64,000 nucleotides of DNA from Strobilurus pachycystidiatus (lineage: Eukaryota > Basidiomycota > Agaricomycetes > Agaricales > Physalacriaceae). The position numbers and the translations under genes are program-made. Shown in pieces: positions 59,869-64,000 of this stretch. Location: positions 4,836,001-4,900,000 of the forward strand of contig JAHLMK010000001.1 of assembly GCA_019915135.1 (NCBI GenBank), given 5' to 3'. Positions within the stretch are counted from its first letter, which is position 1, and each line of letters opens with the position of its first letter. A model generated the notes under the pieces. That model was not told the DNA's origin. It saw nothing but the letters and a program-made list of their open reading frames with translations, and searched no databases.

Positions 59869-60643
59869 AAGAATGATATTTTATAAATTATAATTTCTAA
59901 AATCTTATTCTTGTAGCTTGCAGAAAAAGATAGTATCCTCACGAAGAGAAGATGAAGCCCAAAGATTGATGCGACGACGTTCATGTCTGTCATCCCCACG
60001 GAATCCCCTAGTAAAAGGCGAGGGGATTGTTTCTTTGAGGATAACAGCGTCGACATTATTGTACCCTCTCGTTGGAGTGACATGACAGTAAGTTCTGAAT
60101 TTCGTTTCAATGGCGGGGTGAAAAGCTTGACACCTGCGCTCTCACGGGTTCTTGGCTTTTCTTGTCCACGTACTCTCATCTTTCATCCGGCGACTCTTCT
60201 GGAAGACATGAACTCAGCTGTTCCGATCGCTACTTACGACAACCGCTCTTCATGAAATGAACGATAATCGGTCACAATGCTACCGACGACGACGGTCTTA
60301 TATGCCTTGTGTGTGTGCTGCTGTAATGTCCAAGCTTCGACTATACCGGGGATGCTTGCAATAGTCTTGGGAATTGGCTCACGCTCAGTGCCTCTGACCA
60401 TCATATATGTGTACCGTCACCAGAGCTGATTACTCACGTTCCATTCTCGCCTGAGAAGTTTCTGCTTCGCCGAAGACCATTCCAAAGTGGGACTATGAAC
60501 CCTCGCGATCACTCTGGCGCATTCGTTCTAGGCCTCTTCATTCCGAAGAGCAAGGCTCCAACAGTTCGACGTGCTAAATCACTTCGAAGATGCTTTCGGG
60601 CTTGACGTGTACTATGCTGGAGGTATTTTGGCCAACTGCACGG

Positions 60644-60650
60644 TATAAAA
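60644..60650 (+). promoter_or_regulatory. TATA box of the GH17 gene
   Basis: TATAAAA lies 41-47 bp upstream of the ATG at 60691. Confidence 0.6.
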
Positions 60651-60690
60651 TCTGGCAGACAGAACCTCAAAGGCTCAGCAACTATCTACG

Positions 60691-62135
60691 ATGAAACTTT
60701 CTCGTGTATTCGCAGCCTTTTTGACCGCGTCGGGACTTGCAGCTGCTCTTCCTGCTGCAGAGATTGTCGATACGACCGATGGCGCTGGATGTTTTCCTGC
60801 GGTCGGTTTCAAAATGCCAGCGTCAGTACCATCATCTCTCAGTGGCTGGTGGTGTCCAAGCAATCAAGAGTATGGATTCGTCGGGTTCAGCTATGCCATC
60901 GACGCTTGTGAGACCGCCCTACCTTGACATATTCTTCGCCTTGATCTGAACGAATTGCAGGTCAGGATGTTGCGACGTTGCAACGCGAGTTCAAAGACAT
61001 TCGGAACACCTTCGGAGGTCGTTACGTTCGATTGTACGGTGCCTGCGATCGTAAAAACTTCTAGTGAGCGGGAATTGCACCTCGAAGCTCCATTCTGACC
61101 TGCCGCGAAAGCGATGATGTTGTCAATGCTGCTTGGGTTGCTGGCCTCGGCGTCCATGCGCTTATCTGGGTTCGTTGTCTCAGCCGCTCAAATGGAAAAC
61201 TGATCTGACACAGAGCTTGAAGTTCGGTTTCAACAATGACAACGCCTGGCAGTGGCGTAAAGATCAACTCGTCTCAAGTCTGCGTTCAAATCCAAAAGCA
61301 AAATTTGTTACTCGCGTTGTTCAGTTTGGCTCAGAGCCGCTCTACGATGGAGCCTTGACTGCGGATGCACTCGCTTCCCAGGTAACGTCGTTGAAAAAAA
61401 CACTGGCTCCTTTGGGCATTCCAGTGACGGTCTCGGACATGGCGTAAGTAGTGCATGCCACTCTCACAGCTAGTCGTTCTGATCTACCTCGACAGATATG
61501 GTTATCAGGTTTGTGTGCTGTTGGGCGTAGTGGGTCCGTACTCACTGTACATTCTAAAGGAACAAGGCGGCGCCCAAGGGGTTTTGAACGCAATCGACCT
61601 AATCGATGCTCATATGCTGCCTTTCTTTTCCGCACAGGCATCAACAGGCGGTAATGCTTGGTCCATTGTCCAGAGCGACTTAAACTGGTAAGAGTTTGTC
61701 CAGCTGAGTGGCTCCGTCGATTCAATAATTCCAGGTTCATCTCACACGGAGAAGGGAAGAAGATCTATCTCACGGAGGTAGTGCTATCTTACCTGAAGGC
61801 GTGACTAGTGTTGCTTATCATGGCGACTGCAGAACGGTTGGCCATCCCAGAGAACCTCAGAATTGCAGCCAAATAACCCTAAGGCCGTCGCAAGCGTAGG
61901 GAACGAGCAGGTGGGTGACTTGGGAGCAGACTTCTGACGTATTATGCGCTTACATTGGTCGAATCAGGCATACTTCAACCTTCTCGATTCAAAGTGCTCC
62001 TTCTTCAAAACTGTCCCTGGAGGTGGTGTCGGCTGGTTCGCGCATCTCTATTCCGATGACCAGCAGCTCGGCTACGGTATCTATAACACTCAGGGAAAGC
62101 TCAAGTTTCCTTTCAAACCAAAAACCTCTTGTTAG
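60691..62135 (+). CDS. Secreted GH17 beta-1,3-glucanase-like protein
   Basis: Glycoside hydrolase family 17 (TIM barrel), acting on or remodelling cell-wall beta-1,3-glucan. Exons 60691-60907, 60961-61063, 61112-61169, 61223-61443, 61496-61508, 61560-61687, 61735-61777, 61833-61910 and 61968-62135 sum to 1029 nt, 342 aa. A signal peptide (FAAFLTASGLAAALPA) opens the protein. Family landmarks: GFSYAIDACQD, GGRYVRLYGACDR, NAAWVAGLGVHALIWFGF, QFGSEPLYDG with the putative acid/base Glu, IDAHMLPFFSAQAS, YLTENGWPSQ with the putative nucleophile Glu (assembled across an intron), and GVGWFAHLYSDDQQLGYGIY. It ends KFPFKPKTSC. A 13-nt microexon encodes YGYQ. Substrate preference is inferred from the family. 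Confidence 0.92.
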
Positions 62136-62724
62136 GGCGCACATTGTCAGTGGCCGTATGCCTTCTTCGCTGATTTCGGTAGTAGACAGGTTCAGAGAGT
62201 GAAGCTGGATTGTATATACCTGCTTGTATGGCACGAAGCGCTTCGGGAGCGACGATGGTCGATTGCGAATAGATATATCCAGAGTTCAGTGTACGTTCCA
62301 TTGAGTGTACTTATCATTGACATTTGATCGTTCGGTCTTCTGATCATGTCGTGTAATATGAGTTTCGAGACGTTGCTACCAAGTGACTGACTGGCTGGCA
62401 ACTTCGGGGGCCGCACCAGTAGCTCGTTCTAGTAGATCGGGAAGTGCGATCGCTTACCTTCGTCTGATTATTGCGACCATCCCTCGAAGAACTGCACTGG
62501 AACTGCCTTCAACACGCAACCTGAGGCAATCACCCGGCAATCAAACGCTACTTACCAGTATAACTCCGTTCCTTGTTCGTTCGGTCGTCTTATCAGGTCT
62601 TATCTGACTCGGAGTATCATGTCTGTCTAGTCTATACGCCGGCCGAGCCACTCCGTCGACGTCCGAGAGCCTTGTCTTATAGCAAGAGCCTGGCAAGAGC
62701 TCCTAAACAACTCAGCACCTTCGC
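62136..62724. other. Intergenic region
   Basis: About 590 bp holding the GH17 3' flank and the promoter of the next gene. A 74-residue frame (62383-62607) is not supported. Nothing else is visible. Confidence 0.4.
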
Positions 62725-64000
62725 ATGACTATCACGGCTGAAGTCGTAATGTGTGTCCCGCACCTCAGTCTCTTACGAGGGATTCATTAGCTGACTTCGC
62801 CTGTGTCCAGCATTGGCGGCGGTCCGGTTGGATCACTCATCGCATATCAGCTAGCGCGTTTTGGATGTAAACCTTGCCTTATTGGTAAGACATTGCATGT
62901 CTCCTCGACTCAGGCTCGCTGATCCATCATCTACTCCACAGAACAGGATGACAAACGCGAAATGCCCTGTTATGGGCGCGCGACGACAATCTGGCCAAGA
63001 AGCATAGAACTTCTCGATCAGATTGACCTCGCAGAGTGCTTGATACAGAAAGGCGTAGCAACAAGACATGGACTTCACTTCCAAGAGTAAGTTCAGCGCT
63101 GTATGTACGCACCATACTGATACGCACAATTGACAGCGGTAAGCGCGTCAAAGGAGGATTGATGTACGGCAGTCGCATGGACAAGCTAGGCGATACGTTC
63201 TACCAATTTGCGTATGTTCTGCCAGTTCTGGAGTCAATGTTTGTCTTCGTATGTTAATCATCCCTTTTAGATTGCACCTGCGGCAGAGATTGACCGAACA
63301 AGAGTTCACAGAAGCGTTGGAGGCTCACGAGTTTGGACATCACACAAAAGCGCGATTGGAAGGCTACTCGGTCACGTCAACAGGCGAAGAGTATCCAGTC
63401 ACTGTTCAAGTACGAGATCTAGTCAAGGATGAAACTTACGAGATCAAAACGCGCGTATTCCAGCATTCTGAACTGATGTCAAGTCTCACTGGTCTATAGC
63501 AAGTATCTTGTCGGCGCAGACGGCGGGCACTCTCAAGTCCGAAAGCTATCTGCCATCCCGTTTGATGGTTCGAACACGTCGCATCGCTGGATTCGAATGG
63601 ATGCTCATGTCAAGACCAACATGCCAAATCCACGATGCTTGAACAGCATTGATTCCCCGACCCATGGTCAGATCCTCTGGTGTCCGAATGACAATGGCCT
63701 CACGCGGATTGGATATGTCTTCAGCAAGGACCTCTTGGAGCGCTATGGCGGCGAGGACAAGATTACCAAGGAAGATGTCATACGTGAGGCAAAGGAGGCT
63801 GTCAAACCCTTCACGCTGGAAGTTGTCGACGTCGACTGGTGGACGATCTACGTGGGCTAACCAAATGACTCTCTTCAAAACCTTGTTTGCTGATTGGTGA
63901 GACTTCAGGGTATCGGTCAAAGGATCGCCGACACCTTTGCAACCCACGGAAATCGCGTATTCTTGGCCGGGGACGCGTGTCACACACATAGCTCGGGGTC
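62725..64000 (+). CDS. FAD-dependent monooxygenase, phenol-hydroxylase-like (3' truncated by window end)
   Basis: Partial gene for a class A flavoprotein aromatic hydroxylase (phenol 2-monooxygenase-like, PheA/TfdB-type). The first exon encodes MTITAEVV; splicing gives IIGGGPVGSLIAYQLARFG, the GxGxxG FAD motif, then EQDDKREMPCYGRATTIWPRS. Further exons carry DTFYQFALHLRQRLTEQEF, KYLVGADGGHSQVRKLS (the DG motif contacting FAD and NADPH) and, at the very end, VFLAGDACHTHSS, the second FAD-binding GD motif. At least six introns of about 50 nt. The C-terminal thioredoxin-like domain expected for phenol hydroxylases would lie beyond the window. Substrate unknown; lignin-derived phenols are a family-based guess. 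Confidence 0.85.

Larger units (their letters stand above)
59321..60690. other. Intergenic region with simple repeats and GH17 promoter
   Basis: About 1.37 kb without a supported gene. Contains (TCGACTC)-type tandem copies at about 59605-59632, a TTGATTC-type run at about 59840-59868, and an A/T-rich block at 59877-59935. Frame 59983-60255 has no recognisable content. Confidence 0.45.

Noticed and set aside
1..64000. tRNA, rRNA or CRISPR features
   Set aside because: No convincing B-box or cloverleaf, rRNA-like sequence or spaced direct repeats were seen by eye; a tRNA scan would be decisive.

Overview
The window reads as nuclear DNA of a filamentous basidiomycete, most likely an Agaricomycete. 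Genes are split by many short GT-AG introns, mostly 46 to 60 nt, and gene spacing is tight. Several products belong to families typical of that class: a DUF6535 membrane protein, a BTB protein with a C-terminal Cys-x-x-Cys tail, GH55 and GH17 glucanases, an Rds1/ferritin-like secreted protein and a DUF3494 ice-binding protein. I see no bacterial operon logic, CRISPR array, rRNA or convincing tRNA. Gene models were built by reading frames across splice sites. Where I say exon lengths sum to a multiple of three, I checked that by hand.

Left part (1-24 kb): a CRY-DASH photoreceptor/photolyase, an alpha/beta hydrolase, a Cue1-like ER ubiquitin-binding anchor and a membrane-tethered aspartic protease lie on the minus strand. 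The protease is divergent from a phytanoyl-CoA dioxygenase-type gene. A large DUF6535 membrane protein follows. Next come a secreted GH55 exo-beta-1,3-glucanase with an 11-nt microexon, an unrecognised 340-aa gene, an ice-binding protein, an unrecognised 242-aa gene, an intronless metallophosphoesterase and an Rds1-like secreted protein.

Middle (24-43 kb) is a housekeeping block: the TBP-removing Swi2/Snf2 ATPase Mot1, divergent across 194 bp from a Kdm8/JMJD5-like JmjC oxygenase; the RAM-pathway LRR protein Sog2; a flavin monooxygenase; and the deadenylase subunit Pan2. Transcription initiation, chromatin or protein hydroxylation, morphogenesis and mRNA turnover genes are packed almost end to end.

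Right part (43-64 kb) is more accessory. It holds a tandem pair of MYND-finger paralogues sharing their finger-region intron positions, a BTB protein, and an intact nine-exon transposase-like gene with coding-like sequence upstream that contains an in-frame TGA. A gene-poor 2.5 kb stretch with a 22-bp tandem repeat follows. Then come a DUF1766 (T5orf172/GIY-YIG-like) protein, a Jen1-type carboxylate transporter, a GH17 glucanase with a 13-nt microexon, and a phenol-hydroxylase-type FAD monooxygenase cut by the window end.

The best candidate for something undescribed is the transposase-like gene and its surroundings at 48.2-52.3 kb. Next are the two unrecognised but clearly coding genes at 16.8-18.0 and 20.2-21.1 kb, and the MYND pair.
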